DNA of 64,000 nt from Baylisascaris procyonis (taxonomy: Eukaryota > Nematoda > Chromadorea > Rhabditida > Ascarididae), in NCBI GenBank assembly GCA_037389465.1, contig JAZARR010000072.1:199001-263000 (forward strand), given 5' to 3'. Position numbers and translations under genes: made by a program. Below, one piece after another: positions 1 through 14,000 of this stretch (position 1 is its first letter; each line of letters opens with the position of its first letter). The notes beneath the pieces are model-generated. The model saw nothing but the letters and a program-made list of their open reading frames with translations, had not been told where the DNA came from and searched no databases.

Positions 1-240
1 CTTGTTTTTCTCCGAGAATATTTTTGATTCTGATAGAGCTTTTAATGCTCTTTCGAATGTACCTAGTCACTCTTCCCAAATCTTGTTCCTTTATGCAGTT
101 ATAGGCCGTGATTTGTCGATGACCATGCAATTTTCCTCAATTGCACGTCATATAAAAAATCGATCTGATAGAAAAGTTCTTGTTTTTGTCCGAGATTATT
201 TTTGATTCTGATAGAGCTTTTAGTGCTCTTTCGAATGTGT
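1..240. repeat. Partial tandem repeat, period 178
   Basis: The first ~60 bases recur with few changes from position 179 (both start CTTGTTTTT.TCCGAGA and continue through GATAGAGCTTTTA.TGCTC). The second copy loses similarity after about 240. The array may continue to the left of the window. No coding potential is evident. Confidence 0.7.
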
Positions 241-1500
241 CGAAATCCGTTGTCCGAATCTCATTTCCTTACTGTATATTTTCACATTTATTGTGACGAT
301 TTATTTCAGAGTGACCAGTGCCGCGTCGCTCGCTGAAGACGCGCGCGGTCTCTCTCTATCTCTCTCTAATGTTGGCTAATATTACCCTCACCGTTGAGTT
401 TGTTGCCTCCCCGCTTCTCCCCTCTGTCTATCCTTGTTTTGTGCTTTTGTGGAATCAAAGTAACCCTCTTTAGTCTTTCACTGTGGATGTAGAGCGTAGG
501 ATCCGATCGATAAGGACATTTTTTTGTGTTCGATGGAGTTTGTTGTTGTGATTGTCTGTCTGAAGTATGCATAGAATTGGGAATTAAGGCATTTCATCGA
601 AGCGTGGTTTCGTTCACATTTCGGCGTCTTGAGGGAAAACCAAGACAAATGAAATTGGAAGTTTATTTAAGTACGCTTGAGATGCAAAAATAAAACGTAA
701 TGAGTCATTTCTACTTGTTTTGCGGAAATCATGAGCCTGATTGTTGGGAAATTTCGGCAACTAATTGCCTCGTTTTGCATTCTTACCACCTCCCCCTCCC
801 CCTTTCCCTTCGTTGTCTCTTAATTGCATACAATGTAGGTTTAATTTCGCGCATGGTGTGCTCCCCACTTGTTGTATGTACTCAGCAGATCTTATTCTGC
901 ATCGCACTTTTGCTTCTATCTTCATCCTCAATACTTATGCTGTATATTTACCCATGAGTGACATAAAGCACTGTGGGTGAATTTTTATCCTCACCTTTAG
1001 CTAACTGTAGTTTTTGCGCGAATTCCTTGATTTTTGCACGAACCATCCAATCCCTCCAGCTTCCTTATTTCCTTTTACGGTGGGACAGAATCATAGCACT
1101 CAAGTGGAGAATCTGAAGTTTATTAGTGCAAGTGAAGTCATAAACTCCTAGACTTACAAATGTCCACTTTGACTATCATCCATCATATTTCATATTGTGC
1201 TTTCGATATGTTTTGTTTGTTCGTAGGTGATCACCCATGTTGCAATATTCTTTGAGTGCATTTCTTGCAGGTATTTTGTGCATACTTCACTCGGGATTGT
1301 GTTCTTTTCTGGCGAATAGGATGTGATGTACGGCTTCACGCGTCAAAGCCAATACGGGTAAATGTTTATTAAGGTGCTTGATTTAATGTTGGTGTTGATA
1401 GCAGTAAGCATATTTGGTAGGATATTGCACGAAGTTTTCTTTGATGCTTTGTTCATCTTCATTGGCAGTGTCTATATGCAAAATGCTCTTTATTTAAGAA
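241..1500. other. Upstream non-coding region of the ZFR gene
   Basis: No exon can be recognised here. A CT-rich stretch at 345-370 follows an acceptor-like TTTCAG at 304-309, so part of it could be 5' UTR or a first exon. The ORFs are short and unlike known proteins. The true start codon of the downstream gene was not found here. Confidence 0.4.
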
Positions 1501-4500
1501 GTTACAACTCAACATACGGAACCTCACCAGTGGCAGCTGTCTATAGTGCTGTTCAGTAGCAGCAAACACCGCATACACCTGCTTTAGGAGCTGTTGGAGT
1601 TACCAACCCGACCAGTGTCTATGCGAGGTAATTTCCAGTCTTTTAATACTTCGGCTGTTCAGGTAGACATATCCACTACCTTAAGAAAAAATATCACCTG
1701 ATTGAGTATTGACGAAAAAACGGTCACAGTATTGAAGTTTGCTTGCAAAAACTTTGTTTATCGCTTCAGTGGTATGGGGGGCGGGGGATGGGTACTTACT
1801 ATTGGTCACGGGAACTCATCGGACGTATGCTTTCGATGAGGATTAATTGCTACTTTACTTTGTCGCAGTAGGGGGGTTACTTGCGTTGACGATAACAACT
1901 TGCGGAGTACTGTGTGGGATATAGGTCATTAGTGTTTTCTGACCCAGGAGCGGTGTGCCGGTTATTAGAAATATATCATACAGAAAGCATTTTTTCTTCG
2001 CACATAAAATAAAGGGACGATTGATCTAATGTGGATCAGGGATTCTTTTAATACTACTGTATCGGGAATGTGGTGAATAGAGGGTGCGTTTGAAGTGAGC
2101 ATAGTCGACAATAGTGACATCGTTTAATGAATGAATGAATTCCGTAAAAATGGAATATTAGAATATGGGAATATGTAACGTGAACTTTGCAGGAGCTCAT
2201 CTCTCTGATGCTCTCTATGGTGAAGTGCTTCATATGGTCATGATACCTTGCGTTAAGATTTGCGCTATATTGTTAGCGTGGACACTATAGGAATGCAAAG
2301 CATATGAGTACGCCTTCGATGCAAATGACTATGTTTTGAGATGACCTCAAAGGAATATCAATTAGTTTTACCATTTTTTAATGATGGTGATTGATTGATT
2401 TGTTGCCATAGGGCAATTATTCTTTAAAATTCTGCAAAAATTCATTCGCTTCAACTTAAAGGGGGGAGGGAAGTCCCATCCTATTTTGAAAGCGATCATA
2501 TCGGGACAATTTGGAGAAGAAATAGCACCTTCTATACGGAAAAGTTTAGCGCTCTTAATTAATATTTTTGGGGTCAAGTATTTGACGGCTGCTGTCTAAA
2601 TGTTTGAGGTCACTGCCTGATTAAGTCTAAAAATGCAGTTGAAAAATATATTGGTGTGTCGAAAGCGATTCATTTAAAGGGTATTATGATTTAGCTAATT
2701 CGAATTGCTAAATTGCTGAGTCAAAATAGCTTTCAGTTTCTCAAATGCGGCAGCTGCAGCAGCACCTTCAGCGTCACCATATGCAGCTGCAGCAGCTTAT
2801 GCAGCCACACCTAGTGCGGCTGCCGCCTATGCACAATATGGACAGACGGCTGCTGCTGTAGCGGCTGTACAGCAGCAGCAACAGGTTATTCTTCATTTCT
2901 TTCAAATTACTTTCCTTTTTTACAATACTTTCGCAGCATTGTAAGCTTCCGCTTTTTTATAAAATAAAAATATATATTCGAATCAGCACATTAGATGTTT
3001 GATTAATGACAATATAAATTTTCCCTAATCTTTTTTCTAAAAAAATTGAATTTTCTGTAGGCGATTAATTTTGAACTAGTGGTGGATGTTTTAGTTACAA
3101 GCGGCAACTGGTGTGGTAAGTGCGTCGGCAGCTGGCTATGGAGCGCATACTGCGGCTACACGCCTCACTGATTCGTATAGCACTGTAGGTACAGTACCGT
3201 CAACTGGTGGTACATATGCATCGCTTGCCGGTAAGTCGATTCCCACGTATCTTTTTTCGGTGCAAATATAATGAGCAGATTTTCTCCTGCTTTTTATTTA
3301 TTATGGTGGCAATGCTGATTGGAAGGCGAATTAGCCCAGCTGATCAGCCTTAGAGGCAGTAAGACATTGTTTTTTGCGCATTGGGAAATGAAGCAATGTA
3401 TTGCCTTGCGTCGGAGCAAAGATGAGCATATTTCGGGAATAAAGTGAAGGTTCTGAGCTTGGCTAGAGGATCAAGATGCAAAATCGGCACTACTTGTATG
3501 AGCCGTCTCATAAGGGGTTGTATTAAGTTCGTAGTATGGTATTATCCGTGTTTGCGAATGACGCTGTTGTCGCGTTGCCTTAATGATCTTTTAACTTTTT
3601 TCACTTTTCAGGTCATTTTCCATTCAAATTCGTTTTAAAATCTGCGACTTAAAGACCCATTAGGCAATGTATGCATAGGTGAACATCTCGTTTCGTAATG
3701 TTGGGCATTTAATAATGCATTTCAATTTTGGTCGTTTACTTTTTATGCTGATAATCTTCCAAAAATTGCGTGGAGGTTCGAAATGAGGAGAAGAGAACAT
3801 TTTTTGTGAATGTGCCTGGATGCTGTTTGTTCTAGTTGTTGTGATTAATTGTGTCATTATTTTGCAGTTGCTAGTCGAATTGGATATCTAATATCCAGTC
3901 GATTTGAATTATGAGTGGATAAGCATTTACCTTCGAGTTTATTTCTGCAAATCCCTTATTTTGAAGAGTTGGGAACAATTCATTTCTTCTTTAATTTCAT
4001 TAAGCACTGGTGATAATCGGAATTTTTTTGTCGGCTGCGGGAGCATGAACCGGAGGTTTGTGTGGCTGCAGGAGTAGTGAGCAGCAGTCCGTGAGTTATC
4101 GTCGATAACCGAGTAAGGTTTTTAGGTGGTGGTAGTATTGATAGCGTAGAGTAATCCAGTTAATAAGCAGTTTATTCAGATTACACAGATACTCTACGGA
4201 CTGCAGCGGCGGCGGCAGCGGTGGCAAATCCAACAAGCAACAGTTCACTTGTGGGCGTTACTCGTATCGGAGCGACATCGTCAAATCCGCTCACCAATAC
4301 TGCCTCGTGGGTCAGTGGAACGAGCACTGCTGGTAAGTATTTCGTATTTATGAATCCTGATGCATATTCTAAAAGTAGATAAATCGCCATGTTGTGACAA
4401 GATGTTGGCTTATTTTGACTGAACACATCATGGGTGGACGGTGTAAAATCTAAACGGAGAATAGGATGCATTTGCAGCGCGCTTCTTCATTTACTTACTT

Positions 4501-5075
4501 ATCTTGTATTAAGTTGTGTTCATCACAAACGCATGTTTTCACTCTTTGACTGCCGGTGGTCGTTTGGTTTATGAGAGTTGCTTCTTACTTGAGTACTTGT
4601 ATTTTTTCAGATCTGGTAAATTCCGAAGTACTCGGGAGGAGGGATGTGGATGAAAGACTGCAATCTAATGTTGAATGGTCGAGCAAATCTATATGGTTGT
4701 TGCGGTTTCAGAAAGCATTCGGTTGGATTGTTGATTACTTTTTTATGGCTCAATGACCCCGATTTCAAAGCAGGCTCTGACTTTAGATAATCTAAAAATA
4801 GAAGGTATGGTTGCGGGAACTCAAGAGACAGTGATGCAGGTCCACTTAAATTCCTGTTAAAGCGTCGAGGGACACTGGTTATGATGCGGCTGTGCATGCA
4901 GCGGCCAGCAGCTACCTACAGTCGAAGGTGGCCGGTACGACCAATGTTTGGATAGGAACTACGAAGAAAGCAAGCGCTGCGGCAGAGTTCGGTTTAACAA
5001 ACGCCTCATATGCAACAACTCCATCGACCAATGTAGCGGTGGCAGGAGTCGGTCGTGGTCAGCCAGGTAGTAGAG
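1501..5075 (+). other. zfr: ZFR N-terminal low-complexity exons (1-5)
   Basis: Exons 1-5 encode Ala-, Gln-, Ser- and Tyr-rich sequence, including [20 protein letters not shown] in exon 2 and [15 protein letters not shown] in exon 5. The latter parallels the segment before the first finger in animal ZFR. Phases chain correctly: exon 1 ends AG and joins T of exon 2, and exons 3, 4 and 5 each end in phase 1. In exon 1 the reading frame upstream of 1558 (SYNSTYGTSPVAAVYSAVQ) is ZFR-like but is closed by TAG at 1558-1560. I therefore place a possible acceptor at that TAG, starting coding at 1561. Any earlier exons are not identified. Confidence 0.75.
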
Positions 5076-8000
5076 GTAACGCTTGTTGGTGTTTGACTGG
5101 TGTTTATTGAGCTTTTGTTGTTTATATTCTAGGTAAAGAGTATATAGTGCATGTTATCCATTCCAAAATGTGTTGCGGTTGAGGGGGAGAGAGGGAGGGA
5201 GGAAGGGCTTGGTTCGAAATGTACCTTCTCAAAGCGTGAAGCATAAGTTGTGTAAATGCACTATCGAAAACTTCAGAGTAATTTGGGCCCAGTTGTTCGT
5301 TACGAATGATTGATGCAGCCATCAAAGCTTTGATTAAGAAGGGATGGAATGAAAAGTGCATGCGTGAATTATTATTATGGCAAGTCGTAAATGCATAAAG
5401 GAAAGGTAGAGCAGTAAGTCGGGAACTTCCCTCATAATAGAGATTTTGTTCTTTTAAAAAATAAGCGTGCCGAAAAAAGCAACGGTGGCTCATCATCAAC
5501 GCGTCATTCAAAAGGGCTTCTTCTTGGCACTTTTCTTGACAACCTTGTCGCTTAATAGACAACTCGGCGAGCGAGGTTTTCAACGCTATTATCTTTACGT
5601 TGACTTCGAATGTCTGAGCGCCTGCAGTATTGAAAATTTTGTAGGATTTTGGTTTTCAAAATTTTAGGGAAATTCCGCAGTCGGCAGACAAGCATCTGGA
5701 TAATCTAAAAGTGCCACGCAAATTGCAATTTTCTTTTTGACTTCGTTTTTTTCAATGTGATTTGTTTAAAAAAAAAATTGATTTTTTGTTACGATAAAAA
5801 GGGAGGAGGACTCTTTCCTCATGGGGTTTCCTCTTCTCATTATCATAACAAAAAGATCTCCCTGTTTACACTTTTGATATTATTTGATGAGGGACGTTCA
5901 GAATTCTTCATCCCAATAAAATTGCAGAAAGCTAACTCTTCTTTTCACGCGTTTACGAACTTGCAATTAAGGAGAGAAGCAGTTGTCAGTTTACGAACCC
6001 CTGGCAAAGACCACATTCCTTCGAAGTAGATCGTCCACTCGTTGTTGCATGCAGTGCGGGCACTCTGCTTTCAGAGTTGGGCTTGCAAAGTTGCATAACT
6101 GCGAGTTGATTTGAGAGTCAAGTAGGAACACTGCATCATACAGGACGATCCGTTTTTACGCGGATGTGAACTCTTTGAAGTCGATAATTTTTTGCTTGGG
6201 TATTTCTTACCATCGACTTCAGTAAAAATCTGATTGCAGAGGTATGTAGTTCTGTTTCTGCCCTTCCTTCATTTCCTTCCTCGCTATGTCCTTTGCGTTT
6301 GTTTGTTTGTCTTAGCAGGAAGTGCTAAGTATGTATTTTAGGTCGCGGTGCACTCCCAAACAAGCGCTGTGGTGATCAGTCTCGTCCGGTTGGCGATATC
6401 CAACAGTTCTACTGTGAGGTGTGCAAGATCAGTTGCGCTGGGTCTCAGGTTGGTCGCTTTCTGCTTTTTCTTATCAGTGAACCTTGATCTGTTGGGAATT
6501 GATCTAGTGAAACTTGATCTACTATTTGGAATACTCACTGATAAGTTGTTCTATAAAATCCTGTAAAATGCTTTTTCTATTATTACAAGGTTTTGTATAG
6601 GAAGGATTTTGTTGCATTAAAGGATTTTAAAATGTTTTTTGGTTCCTAATGGCAAAACTTATCGTTGATGGTAATCAAAATTCATCGTATACGTTTATAG
6701 TGATCTACCGTCAGAAATAGTGTATTGTTTTGCCACTGATGGATGTATATTTTGGAGGATGATGTAGTGGAAGTGCGAAGATATGCGGCATGGGATTCAT
6801 CTTGCATATATGTTGCTTTATTGTTCTCTTGATATTATTTTCATATCTTTTGGAGGTGAGCTATGTGCACTCATCTTTGCCGTTGTTAAATATGTCGATC
6901 CGTAGGGGATGCCTATGGATTTTTACTTAGGCGCTTTTTTACACATAAAGGTAGATTTACCATAATTTTTCCTTCTTTGTTGTTTATCTTTAATATGCGT
7001 TTGAGAGTGGTGAAGAAAAATGTCATCGAGTGTTTATAATAAATGAAGTTTTCGTTTTCAGACATACAAGGAACATATTGAAGGACAAAAGCATAAGAAA
7101 AAAGAGGCACTGCAGAAAGGAGAAGGACAGATATTATCAAAATCGAGGGTCTCGTTCCGTTGTGAGACGTGTAACGTGACATGTACGGGTAAGGACACCT
7201 GCGAGTCACACATTCGAGGCAGTAAGCACCAAAAGGTTGGCGCATATTTTTCTCAGTCTCGTATGCAGAGCGTGAAATGCGTAATCTGTTGGACAGGTGG
7301 CCATGGTTCTGAAAGGTTCGAAAACTGCAATCCCACTTTGAAGAAAGTGCCATTCCTTTTTTATTCTTTACGCGTGTTTTGTTCGCTTTGTCAGTCTTTT
7401 TCTATCGATTTCTTTGCCGCGTCCATATCTCCGTCAGTGAATTTTTTACGAATAGCTGGGGTCACTTGCTTGTTGCTTCATGAAAATGTTTTCTAAAGCT
7501 GTTGGGATGATGCTGCGGTTGTACATTAGGCATTTTAGCATCCATTGAATGTTTTAATTGTGCAAGGCTTTGGCAAGCTACATCGGGCTCAGAAATATCT
7601 AAAAGTTGTCCGAACATGGCACTGCATATCTGATTAGATATAATTTTGTCCTCTGGGGAAGTTATGCAAGAAAGTCATATTGCCATTGTTAGATTTCAGT
7701 TGCTTCAGTTGCTGAGAACATTGGATGTGTTTGGATAAGCGTATTCACATATGTACTAATGATGCTCTAGAAACTGGTATCGGGAGTGATTCGGCCTAGG
7801 AACTGCATATATGACAGTCGCACACTCTAATGCTGAGCATGCGAGCTTGGCAGAAGGTAGTGCAGTACTAGGTTGCCTAAGGTCGGAGAGGCGGTGATTG
7901 TTATATGCGACCGTGTCGGGGCGTTTGGAACGTGGCATAAGGGGAGATCAGCACAACTCCTTTACGACGTCACACAATTCGAATAGCGAAACACAACGAG

Positions 8001-11000
8001 TGATTAGCGAGCAAGACCGCAGCGTATTTATAGCCTCGGCTGCGGCCCTGAAGGTATCGGGAGATCACAATTCACATGGGGGAGATACTACATCAAGATC
8101 AAACAAACATGAGCATGCGGAATATTGCACAAGTGCAGATCACCAGTATCACTGCAATCACGAGACTATTTGATCACAGTAGATCATTCGTTAACGTAGA
8201 TCACTCGTTACCAAGATCACTCGTTAACAGTCTATGTGGTTCATGGTACGGACCCATAAAGTGCGGATCGTAGGTTATGATAGGCAGAAGGTCTGTGATA
8301 GGCGAAGGACCGACTGTTTCTAAGTAACGGGAAAAAAATCAGAGGAAAATCTCAAAGTTTTGTGCCTCATAGCACCAAAAGGTGGGGATCAGAAACGTTG
8401 AAGAAGAGATGTGCGGGTTTAGTTTTGGGGATATTTTAATATGCAAGGATCGGCAAGAAATTCATACATCAAATTACGGGGAAAGGGGGGGGGAGGGGAG
8501 GGGACGGCTTTTCTCTGTTACTCACTTTCGCTTTCCATCCGTCCTTCGCATCGAAACTGCTCTTCCATTACCACTTATTCTTTCCCATCTGTTAATACAG
8601 ACATTAGCGTTATCAAGGTATATCACATACAGATGATGCTATTTACTTTCTCGTTGTTTTACTCCATAATCCATGCGTTAAAGTGAACAGAAGGTCTTTA
8701 AGTGTTCTTAGTGCTAATGTATTAATTTTAAGACCGCTAACCTAATGAAAAAGCTGGGCAAGCCAGTACCGGAAACGCCAACTGTGTTAGCACCTGGAGA
8801 GAAGTCCACTTCTTCCGCACCGACGACTAACGGTGCTCCAATCTCAACAGTCGGGGGGCCTGCTTTGCCGACTAAACGGGTAAGTGTTTTTTCCATAGTT
8901 GCGTGACTGAATTACCAATTTTTATCAAAGGGTAGGAGGAATCTTTGGATGGTTCGATTTACTAGGCCTTTATTAGACATTTGCATGGTTTAAATGTCTG
9001 ATGATAATAGTTCCGCTTTAATCATTGCGTTTTTTAATGATTCTAAGATTTTTTCAATTCTTTTATTGTGCATTCTATGATTGTAATTTCTCGTTTTTAA
9101 AAAAGACTGAATTTTTAGTATGTTCGTTCAGAATTCTTTATTACGGGAAGTGCTTGCCCACTTCAAAAGTTATAAGATGTATAGGTGTATGAAAATTTAA
9201 TTTTATTTTCTTTCATGTTGGTCGTAGGAAATTTCAGGTTGTTGGAGTTTCGACAGTCAACTTTGTTGGTGGACAGAAAGTGACATCAGATACATCGGCC
9301 AAATCCACGGATGCAGCTGATGCGGCACTTGAAGCAGCTGGGCAGAAGAATGCTGCCGTCGAAGTTAGATTTAGCATATCTTGAACTGCTGAGAGCAATA
9401 TTGGGTTGCTTGTTAAGTACCACAATCAACGACTGATCAAAATCGGGGAAACGGAGAGATGAAAAATCGAATGACGAATAGATGGGAAGTATTAGGAGAG
9501 GGGTGCTTGGGAAGACCAGAAAAGTTTAAACATATGTTTGTGATTCGTCTGTAGCTATTATGTGGGCATCAATCCTTTAAAGATGGGCACTAAAAAGTTT
9601 CCTTAGAGGAGGGAAAATATGAAAGGAGTGAATAAGATATGGGTTAGGAGGGGATAGCAGAAAGCAGACTTGCCCAAATATGTTTCTATAAGCGTAGTTG
9701 CATATGACCGTTATTCGCGAATTTTGTGCGAATTTGACGATATGCGAAAATTCTTGCAGTGATGTTTTTGAGCGAAAATTGTAAAGGGTAGTGCTTTGTC
9801 ACTTCTTGAAGGGATTATTGGTATTTTGTCATAAATTGAAATGAATATTGTCCTACAATTAATGTCTCGAATTGAAGGCACGCGAATGACCATTGGTCAC
9901 CATTATCACCACAGTTTGGCACTAAATTTTGTTCGCTCTTTTCTCACGTTATTTCTTTGACCGGTTGTATATATGATGTAATCCACAAATGAAGGCATCA
10001 CCCACTCGATTGATCCGTGAAGCTTCGTCACTTTTGAACTTTTTGATTCTGTATGGAGAGATTCCATCTTTTTTCAACTCATCTGAGCTGCCCGATATTT
10101 TAGGCTGCTCTAGCGGCAGAGGAAGACGTGCAGCCGGTTGGTGAAGATTATGTGGAGGAAGAAAGAAACGCATCGGGCAAACTGATGCAATATAACTGCA
10201 AATTGTGCGACTGTAAATTTAGTGACCCGAACGCGAAGGATATCCACATGAAAGGACGTAAGCATCGTCTGCAATACAAGGTTGAACGTTTTTCACTTGC
10301 AACATTGTTGTAGAGATATTTTTAATAGGTGAAACGGGATAGACAATCAAGATCGCCATATTGGAACCTTTTTTCCTTCTTTATCCTCTCTTCTTATCCT
10401 TTCAGTTAATTTATTCCTACCTACATCTTTCGCGATGTTTGAAATTTTATTTCCACTTGCTAGGTTATTGACATGAGCACTCGTAAATATTTCTTTTCTT
10501 GCGGCAATATAAGAGAGGCTAACGTTAAGATGAGGAGCAAATAGTTGCGCTTGATCGAAAACATTTCAATTCGGTGGAAAAACCTTGAGCCGACGAGGAG
10601 TACGTCAAAGCATGGAGAGGGGGGCCTTGATGATGTTGTTTTTATTATTGCAGTTGAAAGTGAATCAGGATTTGGTGGTTGACGTGAAGCCGAATCAGAT
10701 GCCACGTGAGATGCGCAACGAATTTGCTGGTAACATGCGTGCCCATGCTGGATCACCAATAATGATGTAAGTTGTGGTTTAACATGCTACATAACCAGCA
10801 TGAAATCAAGAGAGGGAGGTTGGTTCGTTGTGACAAGGATGTTTCTCATCGCTTTCAACCAAAGTGAGGGGTTGCCTCTCCACCGCTCTGCAGCGATTCG
10901 ATCTTTAGACTTCGGCAGTTGTCAAATTGCATAGTTTAGTTGGTTGATATATTCTGCATCAGTGAATCCCAGTGTTTCTGAGTGGTAAGTAAGTTCGAAG

Positions 11001-14000
11001 AATATAATTCGTCGAATGTACTGTGAAATGAAATGAGGATAATGCTGACGTTTAGGCCACGTCCATATGGTCCTCCAGAGCAGTTGATGGTGTTCCCACA
11101 CGCTCCAGCTCGTCCGTGGTTTGGTATGATGGATCCTGGCAGGAGGGCAGAGACATCTGAAGACTGTCGCGAAGATTCGCGAGTGAGTTAGTGGGCTGCT
11201 TCACACAGTAAATCAAACTGTGTATCAACGCAATAACTCAAAGAACGATCTAAGTTGATCTCTGACTGTAGCGACTATATCGTCTTCTAATGCGGCGTTG
11301 CGGTCGTGTGTAAGTGCGTGTTTTCTAATGCGTCGTGTATAAGCGTGTAAGTGTAGCGGCTTTGCTTTAATTGTCAGCACTTTCTTCTTTATTGTTTTTT
11401 TCTGAAGTTAAACTTGATTCTCAAGATTACTTGTTGATTGCCCCAAAGTCCTGTGATCTCGTCAGTAGTTTGTGACGTTTTTACATTCTCCTCGTCATTG
11501 GATTGTACTTTTTCGTTAGCTCATCACCAGAATCATCGTATTTGACTCAGATCATGTTTTATGATGGTTTTGTATTCGTCTTTCGAGTATATCGCGTTTT
11601 CACGTCGTTTCCTAAGTACGTTAAAGGCTTAATTACCCAAGTTTGAGGTGTCGGGCGAATCGCCAAGCAGAAAGGTGTCCCCCGAACCGTGTGAACAAAC
11701 TTGGGACGGACCAACCAGGAGGTTGGTGTAGCCAAGCGCAAAAAGAAGGAAAAGGGCGCAAGCGGACGAGCCCTCATCAAAACAGGCCGGTTTCTTTGTT
11801 GAAATCAATTATAGTTCATCACTGTTCAAGTTGTCCAAGAGCCACAAGCCCGAAGAATCAATCCCACCGCGGGAGAAAACTGGTTGCGGTCGGTGAACGG
11901 AATCAACCGCACGAGTTAGGCACTGATACCTTGATACATTGATAACCAGGTGTCGGCACGAAAGCAATCGCCCGACACCTCGTTGCTCTTGTGCTTATAT
12001 TGCGATTCATTGTATCAGGCCGTGAGACAGTTGACAATAAGTGCCATACTCTAAACGTGTGTCCCGCTCATTCGGTGTTATATCGCTCAATTCGCTCAAC
12101 CTGCCCTAAATCAAGGCTTTTGCCTTCGATTGTCGTTGTTTCGTTTATTGCTTTTATATTGCGGATTATTTTGACAGGCCTGCGCAGCTTGTTGGTTTTA
12201 CTTCACGTGCATTGTGGCCTTAACTTTGTTGATCTCTTTTCTAATAAACCGTCGATCTCTTCTTTATCTTTTTCTGTCGTCTACATACGACCGTCAACTT
12301 CGTTTTGTTCACGACAAAGACCGACATGTTATGGCCAAGCATAAGCAGGCTAGCTATCCCTTTCCTTTCCAGGCAGCGCCATTGGATTTGGTTGCGTTTA
12401 TTCGTTTTAAATGCTTGTTGATCGAAGGAATTTCCCTTTTTTTCGATTTGAAGGTTAAGGAATACAAATTTTGCATTAATAATTTCAACCCGAAAGTCTT
12501 TGTAAAAAGAATTCTAACGAATTTCATTATTCATTATGAGGCAATATTTTGATGTCTTATTTGTATAAATTGGAAATTATTCATTTATAATTTAAGATTT
12601 ATCCGAATGAGGCACAGCTCGCCACTGTCGAGAAGTTAGTGGCGATGATTGAGAAGGCGCTCAAAGGAGTTTCGGATGATTTTGCGGCGAAGTATATTTT
12701 GATTTCTGTCTTCCTAACTTTTTAGAGCAAGTTATTTATTTTGCTTCTACTTCATCTATTTTGCATTTTCATAGCGAGGTTATTTAAAGCATTCACTGAA
12801 GTAAGTTACTGCATAAAGTGAGCACTTTGAATCGAAGTTATTATGATGAATTTCTTAGTTTTTGCTACACTTGAGCAGAAAGTTCTTGGCTTTGAAGCCC
12901 TTTGATTCCTGGTGCTTTTGTACTTGTGCCTTCATTTACCTGTATTCAAAGCATTATACATCTACTTCATTTGTCACCAGTTTTGTTGCATCCTGTGATT
13001 TTCGCCATGGTCCATGTGCTTTTAAAGTCGCGCTTTTCCTCGCCTTCGTAATAAACGATCGGTGTTTAGGTGATCCAACAATTATTTTCATTGGTCTTCA
13101 TGGCAGGTCTCAAGTTTTAGTTAAAGTTCTACTATTTATTGTGTAATTAGATCTTACGAGTAAGTTCAGGTAATTCGCGGGTAACTTAGGATAGTTTTCG
13201 GGTTCCTCTTAATGGGCACTTTCAAGCGATCATATGGTGAAACATTACTTAGTAATCATCCTTGGTTCCCCAACAGTTGGAATTTTTTTAGAGATATGAA
13301 AGTGGAAGTGACGACACCCGCGGCATTGGATGTGAAAAGTGAGGCAAAAGAAACTATCCCGGCGAATACTCAAGCGACTGGTGCTGCACCCCAACGTGAT
13401 CGTCTTTTGAAAGGGGTGATGAGAGTGGGGCTGCTTGCCAAAGGACTTCTCCTTAAGACTGATAAAGGGGTAATTTGATGTGATTCTCTTGCTTGATTCA
13501 TATTTTTCACCAAGTTGATTTAATGCTCGTGAGCAATGTCATCGTTTCTAATCTTAATTCGGTGTGAACGGTGACTAGGATTTCAATAAGAACCCCGTCA
13601 AAGTCAGGTATATATCCAAGTAACGTCATTCACTCGAAGGAAGGTCACTCAGTAATGTTATAATAGGGTGACATTTTCTTTGGTGGAATAAAGGCGGGTC
13701 GTTTTCATTACAGAAAAAGGGGAAGAGAACCTTGTAGTCTGTTAGCAGGAAAGTTTCCTCGCGAATACTGTTCGAAGGAAGTCTATTTTACAAGTGGTGC
13801 AAGACGGCCATCTAAAAGCGTTTTGTTAATAGTATGAATCAAATACCACAGATTAGCAGCACTGAGTCCGGAAAAGGATATGATTGATGTTGGTGTGATC
13901 GCAATATCTCATTAGATTGCCTCAGCTTGAGTAGAGAGGGAGCATGACGGAAGACGCTTGTTAGGAAAATGGCGTACGATTTGAGTCAGCATATGTTCTT

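Noticed and set aside
1558..1560. Stop-codon readthrough or RNA editing of ZFR
   Set aside because: A splice acceptor or a sequence error explains the TAG more simply.
11626..11720. SL RNA gene
   Set aside because: The bases after the leader do not match the conserved SL RNA intron start and no Sm-binding site is visible.
11559..11942. Protein-coding gene within the SL1-headed fossil
   Set aside because: ORFs on both strands are short, overlap and match no family.
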